Source: CAVUCH01 sp963763095 (GTDB lineage Bacteria; Acidobacteriota; Vicinamibacteria; Vicinamibacterales; JAENWD01). Taken from it: a stretch of 64,000 bases of DNA. The position numbers and the translations under genes are program-made. Of this stretch, positions 1-8,494 are shown piece after piece; position 1 is the stretch's first letter; each line of letters opens with the position of its first letter. The stretch lies in NCBI GenBank assembly GCA_963763095.1, contig CAVXNR010000006.1, positions 248,001 to 312,000 on the forward strand. The letters are read 5' to 3'. The notes beneath the pieces were generated by a model that was not told the DNA's origin, made no database searches, and saw nothing but the letters and a program-made list of their open reading frames with translations.

Positions 1-1428
1 ACCTTCAAGGTCGGCCTGCGCGATCAGCAGGGCCGGGAGGTCATCTCGGGAGAACAGCAGCTCGGCACCGTAACCGGCGATCGCCTGCCCTTCTCGGTCA
101 ACGTGCCCGTCTCGCCCGGCACCTACACCGTGCGGTTCGCGGTCATGGACAATGCCGGTCACGTGGGATCGGTCGATCATCGCGCCGACGCATACAAGGT
201 GCCGCTCGGGCCGCTGTTCGGCTTCGGTCCACTGCTCGTGCGCATCCCCGCCGCGCAGGCATCAGAGCCGTCGGTGGCTCTCGAAGGCGTCGGCCAGAAC
301 GACCGCTTGGGACTGCAACTCGATCTTGCGGGTGCGGGCGATTCGCTCGAAGGCACGGATGTCGTGTTCGAGATCGCCTCCACCGCAGACGGCCCGGCAC
401 TCGTGGAGTCGACTGCGAACGTCTCGGTGAACCGGGAGCGCGGCACCGTTCTCGCGGAGGGCGTGGCCGATGTGCGGCTGCTACCGCCGGGACGATATGT
501 GGCGCGCGCGACGGTTTCCTCCGGCGGCGACACTCTGGGGCACATGCGTCGCACGTTCGAGATCGCTGGAGCCACGCACGCGGCGGAGGGGGCATCGCTG
601 CTGGCGGGGGGAGCCGCCGCACGGACGGTTCCGGCACGCCTGGCAGCGCGCGCGGCGGGCGGCATGCCACAGTTCGCGGTGTCGCGGGTGCTGGAACCGC
701 GCGTGCTCGGAGCGTTTCTCGACCGCGTCGCGGCGCGGCCGGATGCCTCCGCCCCGGGGATCCAGCAGCTCCTGGCCCAGGCGCGGACGACCGGCACACG
801 CGAGCTCCTCGTGCCGGATGCCATCAAGCCCCAGGCGCCCGCAGCCGCCGCCTTCCTGAAAGGATTGTCCCTGCTCGCCCGACAGCAACTGGACCATGCG
901 GCAAACGAGTTCCGCGACGCGCTCCGGGCATCGCCCGACTTCTACCCGGCGATGGTCTACCTCGGCGCGTGCTACGCGGCGGGCGGAAAGGATCGCGAGG
1001 CGGCCGGCGCATGGCAAACGGCCCTGATCCGGTTGGACGACTCCGTCGATGTGCACGTACTGCTCGCGGAAGCGCTGCTGCGACAGGGCCGCGGCGACCA
1101 GGCGTTCCAGGTGCTCGATTCGGCCCGGACCCGGTGGCCGGAAGACGCCGAGTTGAACCGCCGGTTCGCGACAGCCGCGATCGCAGCGGGGCGGTACGTC
1201 GAGGGGCTCGAAGCCGTTGAAGACGTCCTCAAGTCGAACATCGATGACGAGCCGCTGCTCGCGCTCGGACTGCTGGTGTTGTACGAGGCGTTTACCAATG
1301 GCGAGCCGATTGTGAGCCCTGAGCAGGACCACGCGCGGATGACGCGGTTCGCTGACGCGTACCGCACGCGAGGCGGACCTTCACTCGCCCTCGTGGAGAC
1401 GTGGGTGTCGGCCGCGGCACCCCGTTAG
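1..1428 (+). CDS. VWFA/TPR-type protein, C-terminal part (5' truncated by window)
   Basis: The reading frame is open from base 1, so the gene starts outside the window; about 475 residues are visible and end at TAG 1426-1428. The first part is beta-rich, with segments such as PGTYTVRFAVMDNAGHVG and LLPPGRYVARATVSSGG that resemble the tails of acidobacterial VWFA-related domain proteins. The last ~170 residues form TPR-like helical repeats (QQLDHAANEFRDALRASPDF, then MVYLGACYAAGGKDREAAGAW, then VHVLLAEALLRQGRGDQAFQVL). No catalytic motif is visible in this part. A role as a secreted or envelope scaffold protein is inferred. The GTG at 103 is internal and should not be used as the start. Confidence is good for the gene and the TPRs, and lower for the VWFA assignment because the N-terminus is missing. 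Confidence 0.7.
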   Translation, partial: TFKVGLRDQQGREVISGEQQLGTVTGDRLPFSVNVPVSPGTYTVRFAVMDNAGHVGSVDHRADAYKVPLGPLFGFGPLLVRIPAAQASEPSVALEGVGQNDRLGLQLDLAGAGDSLEGTDVVFEIASTADGPALVESTANVSVNRERGTVLAEGVADVRLLPPGRYVARATVSSGGDTLGHMRRTFEIAGATHAAEGASLLAGGAAARTVPARLAARAAGGMPQFAVSRVLEPRVLGAFLDRVAARPDASAPGIQQLLAQARTTGTRELLVPDAIKPQAPAAAAFLKGLSLLARQQLDHAANEFRDALRASPDFYPAMVYLGACYAAGGKDREAAGAWQTALIRLDDSVDVHVLLAEALLRQGRGDQAFQVLDSARTRWPEDAELNRRFATAAIAAGRYVEGLEAVEDVLKSNIDDEPLLALGLLVLYEAFTNGEPIVSPEQDHARMTRFADAYRTRGGPSLALVETWVSAAAPR

Positions 1429-1597
1429 GCTAGCGGTCGGCATTCAACAGCCCTTTGCTTGGCAACACTCGATCTCGTCGTCGCATGAATGCCTCCTGCC
1501 GCTCGATGCGCAGAAGGCGGCGCGATTGGCTCAGGTCGAGATCGCGGTTCCCGCTCGAGCCACCCGGCGGCCGCGGCTCCAAGAGTAGAATGCCCGC

Positions 1598-2995
1598 ATG
1601 ATGCCGAGCGCGACCGGGCCTGTAACCGCGTCCCTATCCCATCCGTCCACTGCTGCGGCGCCTGCCGTGACGCGAGTCCTCTCCATCGATGTGTTCCGCG
1701 GGTTTGTCATGTTCCTGATGCTCGCCGAGGCGATGCAGCTGTGGACGCTCCACGACGCATTTCCCGCGAGCCGCTTCTGGGGGTGGGTGGCGTTCAACAC
1801 CACGCACGTGCCGTGGCAGGGGTGTTCGCTGCACGACTTGATTCAGCCTGGCTTCTCGTTCCTGGCCGGAGCCTCCCTCCCGTTCTCCATCGCGAGCCGC
1901 AGGGGCAGGGGCGAGAGCTTTCAGAAGATGCTGGGGCACGCCGTCTGGCGCAGCCTGATGCTGATCCTGCTCGGCATCTTCCTTCGCTCGATGAGGCATC
2001 CGCAGACCTACTGGACGTTCGAGGACACGCTCACCCAGATCGGGCTCGGGTACACGTTCCTGTTCCTGATCGCGTTCGCACCGGTGCGCGCGCAGGTGGC
2101 GGTGTTCGTCGCAATTCTCGTGGGCTTCTGGGCCGCATTCGCGCTGTATCCGCTGCCCCCCGCGGGTTTCGATTACCCCAGCGTGGGCGTTCCAGCGGAC
2201 TGGCCCCACCTGTACTCCGGCTTCCTGGCGCACTTCAACAAGAACTCGAATCTCTCGTGGGCGTTCGACGTGTGGTTCCTCAACCTGTTCCCGCGAGAGG
2301 CGCCGTTCCGTTTCAACGAGGGCGGCTGGTCGACGCTCAGCTTCATTCCCACGCTCGCGACGATGGTGCTCGGGATGTGGTCGGGTATGTGGCTGAAGAC
2401 CTCGCGCTCGATGACGGAGAAGCTGAAGGGCCTCGTCCTATCGGGTGTGGCTCTCACGCTTGGCGGCCTCGTGCTCCAGTGGCTGCACATCAACCCGATC
2501 GTAAAGCGGATCTGGACCTCCTCGTACACGCTGTACAGCGGTGGTCTGATCCTCCTGATGCTCGCGGCGTTCTACGCGCTCGTCGAGGTGAAGGGGTGGA
2601 AGCGGTGGGCCTTCCCGCTCTTGGTGATTGGCGCCAACTCAATCGCCATCTACGTCATGAGCTGGACGCTCGAGCACTTCGTATCGGCGGCCCTCGTCAG
2701 ACATCTTGGACGTGCGCCGTTCCTGGTGCTCGGGACGCCGTTCGAGCCCGTGCTGCGGGGCGCCGCCGTGCTGCTCGTGTTCTGGGGCATCTTGTACCTG
2801 GATGTACCGGAGAAAGATTTTCCTGCGTATCTGACGCGCGCGATCGCACCCTCCCGTGCCTCAACATGCCGGGCAGGCCGCCGCCCTGCGATTAAACCCA
2901 GTGCTCGCTTGTGGTGTCCCGCACCGCTGATGTGGGGCAGGGCTTCAGCCTTGATGTGGGGCAGGGCTTCAGCCCTGCAAATCGGTGCGCGCTAG
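1598..2995 (+). CDS. DUF5009-type membrane acyltransferase (heparan-alpha-glucosaminide N-acetyltransferase-like)
   Basis: Polytopic membrane protein of 465 residues. After a short cytosolic stretch comes RVLSIDVFRGFVMFLMLAE, the family's hallmark first helix, then an HVPWQGCSLHDLIQPGFSFL segment and about ten further hydrophobic segments (for example LMLILLGIFLRS and LGYTFLFLIAFAP). Relatives of the HGSNAT/DUF5009 group are thought to transfer acetyl groups to sugars across the membrane; the substrate here is unknown. Two in-frame ATGs overlap at 1598-1603, and the first is used. The last ~25 residues (LMWGRASALMWGRASALQIG) are encoded by an intergenic palindromic repeat into which the frame has run, so the ancestral protein probably ended near residue 430. 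It is transcribed alone; the next gene converges on it. Confidence 0.82.
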   Translation: MMPSATGPVTASLSHPSTAAAPAVTRVLSIDVFRGFVMFLMLAEAMQLWTLHDAFPASRFWGWVAFNTTHVPWQGCSLHDLIQPGFSFLAGASLPFSIASRRGRGESFQKMLGHAVWRSLMLILLGIFLRSMRHPQTYWTFEDTLTQIGLGYTFLFLIAFAPVRAQVAVFVAILVGFWAAFALYPLPPAGFDYPSVGVPADWPHLYSGFLAHFNKNSNLSWAFDVWFLNLFPREAPFRFNEGGWSTLSFIPTLATMVLGMWSGMWLKTSRSMTEKLKGLVLSGVALTLGGLVLQWLHINPIVKRIWTSSYTLYSGGLILLMLAAFYALVEVKGWKRWAFPLLVIGANSIAIYVMSWTLEHFVSAALVRHLGRAPFLVLGTPFEPVLRGAAVLLVFWGILYLDVPEKDFPAYLTRAIAPSRASTCRAGRRPAIKPSARLWCPAPLMWGRASALMWGRASALQIGAR

Positions 2996-3048
2996 CAGGC
3001 CTGAAGGCCTGCCCCACATGACTACACAAGTGAATCGCGGGTTTAGTT
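2896..3048. repeat. Composite palindromic element, copy 1
   Basis: About 150 bp with nested dyad symmetry. The outer arms TAAACCC...CTTGTG and CACAAG...GGGTTTAGTT are imperfect inverted repeats. The middle arms are TGTGGGGCAGG and CCTGCCCCACA. The inner hairpins are GCAGGGCTTCAGCCCTGC and AGCAGGCCTGAAGGCCTGC. In this copy a ~22-bp piece (TGATGTGGGGCAGGGCTTCA...) is duplicated in tandem. A second copy lies at 35376-35505. The element forms the 3' end of the upstream gene and touches the end of the convergent permease gene at 3048. Confidence 0.85.
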
Positions 3049-5741
3049 CACCCGTTGCGCAGCACCTCTGCGGGATCGATGCGTGCGGCGCGCCGCGCCG
3101 GCAGCCAGGCCGCGAGCGCCGCGACAGTCGCGAGCACCGCGGCCGCACCTGTCAGTGTGGTGGCGTCGGTCGCCTCGAGCCCGTAGAGGAGACTGCTGAC
3201 GAACCGGGAGGCCCACAGGCTGATCACCAGGCCGACGGCCACCCCGGCACCTACCAGCCAGGCGACGCGCCCGAGCACCAGGCGCACCACACGCCCGGCG
3301 TCTGCGCCGAGTGCCATCCGCACGCCGATCTCTGTGCGGCGGCAGCTGACGGCGTAGGCGGTTACGCCGTACAGGCCGATCGCGGCCATGAGGAGCGCCA
3401 GACCACCGAAGAATGCCGAAAGCACCGCCACCAACCGCTCCCGGACGAAGAGCGCGTCGAACTGTTCGGCAAGCGGCCGGAAGGTGAGCGAGACGGACGG
3501 ATCGACTCTCGCGAGCACGTCTGCCAGACTCTTCGACAGGAGCATCGGCGATCCCGTGCCCGCCGCGCGCACGACGATATTTACGGAAGCCATCGCGGGC
3601 TCGCCGGACGCTTCCGAGCGCTGCTGAAGGGCCAGATAGACCGTCGGCGGCTTTCCATCCCGCGGCGATCGGTACACCGCGTCCTCCACTACTCCGATGA
3701 CTTCTAACTGGGTCTTTTGACTGCCCGGCGGACCTTCGCGCGTGAGGATGTGACCGAGTGCGTTCGGCCCCTTGATGTACTTGCGCACGAATGCCTGGTT
3801 GACGATCGCGACGCGTGCCGCTCCGGCCCGATCGCCGTCGGTGAAGTCGCGGCCCTCGAGCACCACGGTTCCAAGCGCCTTGAAGTAGCCAGCGCTCACG
3901 GCGTTGAACCACACGACGCGCTCCTGCTCGGGGAGATCAGCGGTGTCCAGGCTCTCGAAGGAGCTGTTCCAGCCCATCCCGCTCCCGGGCGTGAGAAAGG
4001 ACGCCCCCGCGTGGGCGACGCCGGGCACTGCTGCGGCGGCCTTGCGCAGGCGTTCGAAGAACGCCACACGGTCGGCTGGCTCGATCTTGCTGTGCTGTGC
4101 ATCGACGGTGACGATGAGGACGGGATCACGGTCTAACCCGATGTCCACGGTCGCGAGGGTCGCGAAAGTGCGCACGAACAAGCCTGCTGCTACGACCAGG
4201 ACGAGCGAGAGGGCCACCTGTGCGATGACCAACGCGGTCGCCAGACCTCTCCGGCCGTCTCCTGTGAGCGAGCGGCCCTGCTGCTTGAGGGCATCGTTCG
4301 GATCCACGCGTGCTGCGCGGAGCGCGGGCGCGATGCCGAAGACGAGCGCGGTCATGATCGTGACCGCCGCCGTGAACGCCAGCACGCGCCAGTCGAGAGG
4401 CACGTCGAGCGTGACGACCGCGCGGAACGTGGACAGCTGGGAGACCAGCAGGCTCGTACCCCACCGGGCGAAGAGCAGGCCAACCACGGCGCCCGCGGCG
4501 GAGAGCAGCAGACTTTCGGCGAGCAGCTGCCGCGCCAGACGGAACCCCGACGCTCCCAGTGCGCGGCGCATGGCCAGCTCGTGTCGGCGCGCCGTGGCGC
4601 GGGCCAGCAGCAGGTTGGCAATGTTTGCGCACGCGATGAACAGCACCAGACCCACCACCGCCATCAGGGTCAGCAGCGGCCGCTCGTACTCCTTCCGGAG
4701 CTCCGACGGGCCAGCGGCAGCGCTGACGAGGGTGAACCCGTCCCGCAGGTAGGATTCCAGGTCCTGAACCCGCCAGTCCTGAGGCATCGTCGCCTCCCGG
4801 ATCTGCGGCTGCAACCCGCGCAACGCGCGAGTCGCCTCCTCGATTGTTTCGCCAGGCTTCAGGCGCAGCATGATGTCGAGCCACCACCAGGAACGCGAGT
4901 CGAGGGCGTTTTCCGGACCGTCCCGGAAGAGGTCGACGGTGCCGAGCGGCACGGTGACGTCGAACCCGCGACCCACGACAGGCCCGAGAAACCCGGGCGG
5001 CGTCACGCCGATGATCGTGAAGCGCGTGCGATTCAGCGAGAGAGGGCGTCCGATGATGTCGGCATTGCCGCCGAACCGGGCCTGCCACCACCGGTAGCTG
5101 ATGACCGCCACCGGACCGTCAGACCCGCCGCCGCGTCGATCGTCAGCTGGCGTGAACGTACGCCCGAGGATCGCGCGCACGCCGAGGGTCTCGAAGTAGC
5201 CACCGCTCGCGTACAGGCCGTCCACGAACTCCGACTGGCCGCCGCGAGCGAGATCGAAGCGTTCCGTGCCCCACGCCGCGGCCCCCTCGGCGAATGCCGC
5301 ACGACGGTCGCGCACCTGTTCCCAGAGCGGATTGGTCCACGATCCGCCATCCAGCAGCACGAGCCGGGAAGGGTCCTGCACGGGCAGCGTTCGCAGCAAC
5401 AGCCCGTTGACCATGGAGAAGATGGCGGAGTTCGCGCCGATGCCGAGCGCCAGTGATAGGACCGCCACAGCAGTGAAGATTGGCGTCTGGCCCAGCACAC
5501 GGACGCCGTACCGCAGATCGTGGGCAAGGTCGTGCGCCCAACGCGTGCCGCGGGCGTCACGGCAGTCTTCTTTCAGCTGCTCGATGCCGCCCAGCTCGAG
5601 CCCGGCGAGGCGGCGCGCCTCGGGCTCCTCCATCCCTCCCTGTACGAGATCCGTCACCCGGCGCTCGAGATGATCCCGCAGTTCCGCTGCCAGCTCTGCT
5701 TCCGCGCGCGTCCGCCGCACCAGCCGACCGAGCCAGGTCAT
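3048..5741 (-). CDS. ADOP-family ABC-type permease (FtsX/MacB-like, duplicated)
   Basis: An 897-residue protein. A ~75-residue cytosolic N-terminal region (RTRAEAELAAELRDHLERRV) typical of PadR-linked acidobacterial duplicated orphan permeases is followed by a first TM segment (FTAVAVLSLALGIGANSAIF) and a large periplasmic MacB-core domain. Next come three TM helices of an FtsX unit (LTLMAVVGLVLFIACANIAN), then a second core and FtsX unit ending WLPARRAARIDPAEVLRNG. The duplicated arrangement and length match the ADOP family, which lacks its own adjacent ATPase. Its start overlaps the stop of the upstream padR gene by 4 nt (ATGA), so the two are co-transcribed and translationally coupled. It is probably controlled by the PadR operator at 6103-6132. 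Its substrate cannot be read from the sequence. Confidence 0.9.
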   Translation of the reverse strand: MTWLGRLVRRTRAEAELAAELRDHLERRVTDLVQGGMEEPEARRLAGLELGGIEQLKEDCRDARGTRWAHDLAHDLRYGVRVLGQTPIFTAVAVLSLALGIGANSAIFSMVNGLLLRTLPVQDPSRLVLLDGGSWTNPLWEQVRDRRAAFAEGAAAWGTERFDLARGGQSEFVDGLYASGGYFETLGVRAILGRTFTPADDRRGGGSDGPVAVISYRWWQARFGGNADIIGRPLSLNRTRFTIIGVTPPGFLGPVVGRGFDVTVPLGTVDLFRDGPENALDSRSWWWLDIMLRLKPGETIEEATRALRGLQPQIREATMPQDWRVQDLESYLRDGFTLVSAAAGPSELRKEYERPLLTLMAVVGLVLFIACANIANLLLARATARRHELAMRRALGASGFRLARQLLAESLLLSAAGAVVGLLFARWGTSLLVSQLSTFRAVVTLDVPLDWRVLAFTAAVTIMTALVFGIAPALRAARVDPNDALKQQGRSLTGDGRRGLATALVIAQVALSLVLVVAAGLFVRTFATLATVDIGLDRDPVLIVTVDAQHSKIEPADRVAFFERLRKAAAAVPGVAHAGASFLTPGSGMGWNSSFESLDTADLPEQERVVWFNAVSAGYFKALGTVVLEGRDFTDGDRAGAARVAIVNQAFVRKYIKGPNALGHILTREGPPGSQKTQLEVIGVVEDAVYRSPRDGKPPTVYLALQQRSEASGEPAMASVNIVVRAAGTGSPMLLSKSLADVLARVDPSVSLTFRPLAEQFDALFVRERLVAVLSAFFGGLALLMAAIGLYGVTAYAVSCRRTEIGVRMALGADAGRVVRLVLGRVAWLVGAGVAVGLVISLWASRFVSSLLYGLEATDATTLTGAAAVLATVAALAAWLPARRAARIDPAEVLRNG

Positions 5742-6085
5742 GTGATCTCTCCTTCGGCATTCGCGAGAATGAGGCCGATCGCTTCGGCAAGCCGCCGCCA
5801 GCCGGATTCTTCGGCCGCCAGCTGCCGGCGACCCTTGCGGGTCAGGCTGTAGAACTTGGCTTCACGCCCGGTGTCGGACGGCCTCCATTCCGCCGCGAGC
5901 AGGCCGCGATTCTCGAGGCGGTGCAGCGCCGGATAGAGCGACCCCTGCTGCACCTGGACGACGTCCCGCGACAGCTGCTGCAGCCGTTGCGCGATGCCAT
6001 AGCCATGAAGGGGGGCTGGCGCGACGACCTTGAGGACGAGCAGGTCGAGCGTGCCCTGGGGAATATCGGATCTCGGCGTCGCCAT
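5738..6085 (-). CDS. PadR-family transcriptional regulator
   Basis: A 115-residue protein with the complete PadR winged helix. DIPQGTLDLLVLKVVAPAP leads into LHGYGIAQRLQQLS, the recognition region VQQGSLYPALHRLENRGLLA, and the wing GREAKFYSLTRKGRRQL. A short C-terminal dimerisation helix follows (WRRLAEAIGLILANAEGEI). The start is the ATG at 6083-6085, preceded by GGAGGTATC (6092-6100 on the complementary strand). It overlaps the ADOP permease gene by 4 nt, the standard arrangement for this pair. It probably represses its own operon through the inverted repeat centred at about 6118, and is likely released by a small hydrophobic ligand exported or sensed by the system; the ligand is unknown. 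Confidence 0.93.
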   Translation of the reverse strand: MATPRSDIPQGTLDLLVLKVVAPAPLHGYGIAQRLQQLSRDVVQVQQGSLYPALHRLENRGLLAAEWRPSDTGREAKFYSLTRKGRRQLAAEESGWRRLAEAIGLILANAEGEIT

Positions 6086-6102
6086 CCGGGTGATACCTCC
6101 AG

Positions 6103-6132
6103 CTTCTACACATAACGCGTCACGTGTAGAAG
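6103..6132 (-). promoter_or_regulatory. Probable PadR operator: 9-bp perfect inverted repeat
   Basis: CTTCTACAC (6103-6111) and GTGTAGAAG (6124-6132) are exact reverse complements separated by 12 bp. The site lies 18-47 bp upstream of the padR start codon, just upstream of its ribosome binding site, which suits autorepression by a dimeric winged-helix protein. The spacing between half-site centres is about two helical turns. Confidence 0.75.
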
Positions 6133-6206
6133 GTCAAGGCGTCAGGACCGACCGGGCGATTGCGATCCGCCGGGACTGAATCTAGCGGCCTACTCTCAGC
6201 GGGAAG

Positions 6207-8462
6207 TCAGGCGTGTTGCGCGAGAATCTCTGGACCGTCGGCGGCCTCGAATGCCTCGCGTGCCCGCTGGTGGCGGGCGTCGACGAGTGCGAGCAGTCGC
6301 GCGAACTCCGGCGAGCCGGTTGCCCCGCTCCACTGCGGGTCCGTGCGCATGGACGACGGGCAGTGGAACCCGCCCCTCACTGCGACGTCGAGCGCCGTCA
6401 GCGCCAGGTCCAGCTCGCCGGCCTCACAGAGATACATCCCCAGGATGTACACGCCTTCGGGGTCACGGAAGCTGCTCGCCAGCAGCTGGCGTGTGGCGTC
6501 GCGCATCTCAGGCCCCCGCTCCATCGCCGCCCGGTAAGTGACCGCGAGGAGCCGCGCGTTGTCGTACGCCGCGGTCCGCTCGAGATCGCGCAGGGCGGCG
6601 ATCGCACGCGCGCGGTCACCGAGCCGGCAAGCCGAGAGGATGGACGCAAAGCTGTGGAGATCCACGTCAGTGTCGGTCGCGCGGGCGTGCTCGCCCTTCA
6701 GATAGAACGTGTACGCGACACTCGTGCGCACCCCGGGATCGTGATGACGGGCATGCTCGTAGGCCGCCACCGATGCGTCGAGCAGCCCGCAGTAGCGGCA
6801 CGTTGTCACGAGCGCCGCCAGCAGGTCGGCATCGTGCCGCCGTGCCCGCGCCCGGGTGAGCAGTCTCACCATGGCTTCGCTGGCGCGCCCGAGCTCCACC
6901 TCGAGGTGCGAGTACAGGTGGTGAGCCATGGTGAGCCCGGGGTTGAGCGCCAGCGCGCGTTCGAACGCGCGTTCCGCCCGCACGAGGTCTGCCTCGGGAT
7001 CGGGGCCGCCGTACTTCGACAGCACCCGCAGGACACGCCCGAGCCGCGCCCATGCCGGCGCGTAGCCGGGGTCCAGCTGCACGGCCCGCTCGTACAAAGT
7101 GCGCGCTTCGGGCCACCGACCGGTTTCGGTCATGAGCTGGTTCGCACGCAAATAGAGCTGGTACGCCTCGGCGCTCGAGGGCACGTCGCTGCGGAGGTCG
7201 CCCTGGTCTCTGCTGGTGAGCGGAACGTGCAGCGACGAGACGATCGCGTGTGTGATCGAGTCCTGGAGCTGAAACAGGTCTTCGACCGGCGCCTGAATCG
7301 TGTGTGACCACAGCAGCGAACCCTGCGGCACCTCCACGAGCTGCGCCGCGACACGCACCTGCGAGCCGACGCGCAGCAGCGAGCCGGTCAACACCACGTC
7401 GACCGCTGCCTGATCGGCGAGGGCGCGCAGGTTCGGCGTGTCACCGGCCAGCTGCATGGCGGTCAGACTCGAGCGCACCACGATGGAATCGAGGCCCGCC
7501 AGCGAGGCGGAGATGGCATCGGCGAGGCTGAACCCGAGAAAGTCGGTGTCCGGGTCGGGCCTGAGCAGCCGGAAGGGCAGCACGATGATCCGCGTCAGCA
7601 TCCGCCGGCTCTCAGCGGTCGCCACCCTGGACGGGGTCGACGCCTCATCCCCCGCCAATGATGCGGAGAACGCGCTCGCGGACATCGGCCTGTCGGCCGG
7701 GTTTTTTGCAAGCGCCGACAGCAGGGCCGCCTCACACCGCTCGGTCGCGGTGCCCGGCGGCAAGTGTGCCGGGGCTTCATAAGCAATCGCGTGCGCAAGC
7801 TCGATCGTGGTCCTGCCGTCGAAGGGCGGCCGCCCGGCGAGCATTTCGTAGACCACGACAGCGGCCGCAAACAGGTCGGTTCGATGATCGACGGCGCCAC
7901 CTCTCAGCTGCTCCGGCGCCATGTACCGCGGCGAGCCCAGCACGACGTCTTCACGGGTGATCGCGGTCGCAGCGTTGTCGGCGTGCTCCGCCCCGCGCGC
8001 GAGGCCAAAATCGAGCAGCTTGACGCCGTGCGGCGTCAGGAAGATGTTCGCCGGCTTCAGGTCGCGGTGCACGATGCCGCGCTCGTGCACGACGGCCAGC
8101 GCGTCGAGCACTGCACAGGCAACGGCCACGGCGTCGGGGTGGGGCAGCGGCCCGCGCCCCAGGCGCTCGGCGAGCGACTCCCCGGCCAGCAGCTCCATGA
8201 CCAGAAAATCCATCCCGTCCTGCTCGCCCACGTCGTGAATCGCGCAGATGTGCGGGTGATTGAGCGCCGCGATGGCCCGCGCCTCTCGCTGGAAGCGTTC
8301 CCGCCGCTCGGGATCTCGCGACATGGCAGACGGCAGCACCTTGACGGCAACATCACGCCCGAGCCGGGCATCGTGCGCTCGATACACCTCGCCCATCCCG
8401 CCTGCGCCGAGCGCGGCGCGGATCACATACGGTCCGAGCGTGGTGCCGTTCTCGAGTGCCAT
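6207..8462 (-). CDS. Serine/threonine protein kinase with TolB/FlgO-like and TPR regions
   Basis: A 751-residue protein. The kinase domain (about residues 10-270) is complete: glycine loop GAGGMGEVYRAHD, VAVKVL lysine, HRDLKPANIFL at about 132, DFG in LLDFGLARG, and YMAPEQ. It is followed by an adenylate-cyclase-associated FlgO/TolB-like region (IIVLPFRLLRPDPDTDFLGF ... VDVVLTGSLLRVGSQVRVAA) and by TPR repeats (WPEARTLYERAVQLDPGYAP). No transmembrane helix separates the parts, so it is probably cytosolic. It begins 32 nt after the AAA+ ATPase gene on the same strand and may be the last gene of that operon. Pkn-type kinases of this architecture are common in Acidobacteriota; the target is unknown. 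Confidence 0.9.
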   Translation of the reverse strand: MALENGTTLGPYVIRAALGAGGMGEVYRAHDARLGRDVAVKVLPSAMSRDPERRERFQREARAIAALNHPHICAIHDVGEQDGMDFLVMELLAGESLAERLGRGPLPHPDAVAVACAVLDALAVVHERGIVHRDLKPANIFLTPHGVKLLDFGLARGAEHADNAATAITREDVVLGSPRYMAPEQLRGGAVDHRTDLFAAAVVVYEMLAGRPPFDGRTTIELAHAIAYEAPAHLPPGTATERCEAALLSALAKNPADRPMSASAFSASLAGDEASTPSRVATAESRRMLTRIIVLPFRLLRPDPDTDFLGFSLADAISASLAGLDSIVVRSSLTAMQLAGDTPNLRALADQAAVDVVLTGSLLRVGSQVRVAAQLVEVPQGSLLWSHTIQAPVEDLFQLQDSITHAIVSSLHVPLTSRDQGDLRSDVPSSAEAYQLYLRANQLMTETGRWPEARTLYERAVQLDPGYAPAWARLGRVLRVLSKYGGPDPEADLVRAERAFERALALNPGLTMAHHLYSHLEVELGRASEAMVRLLTRARARRHDADLLAALVTTCRYCGLLDASVAAYEHARHHDPGVRTSVAYTFYLKGEHARATDTDVDLHSFASILSACRLGDRARAIAALRDLERTAAYDNARLLAVTYRAAMERGPEMRDATRQLLASSFRDPEGVYILGMYLCEAGELDLALTALDVAVRGGFHCPSSMRTDPQWSGATGSPEFARLLALVDARHQRAREAFEAADGPEILAQHA

Positions 8463-8494
8463 TGCGCAGAGCAGTCGCAGCTTCTCTTATCGTC

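Noticed and set aside
1489..2895. Long plus-strand open frame (468 codons) overlapping the DUF5009 gene
   Set aside because: Arg/Pro/Ala-rich with no motifs; it is the shifted frame of a clearly conserved membrane protein.
3043..3912. Plus/minus alternative frames within the ADOP gene
   Set aside because: Out-of-frame translations of the permease; the 897-codon frame is conserved throughout.
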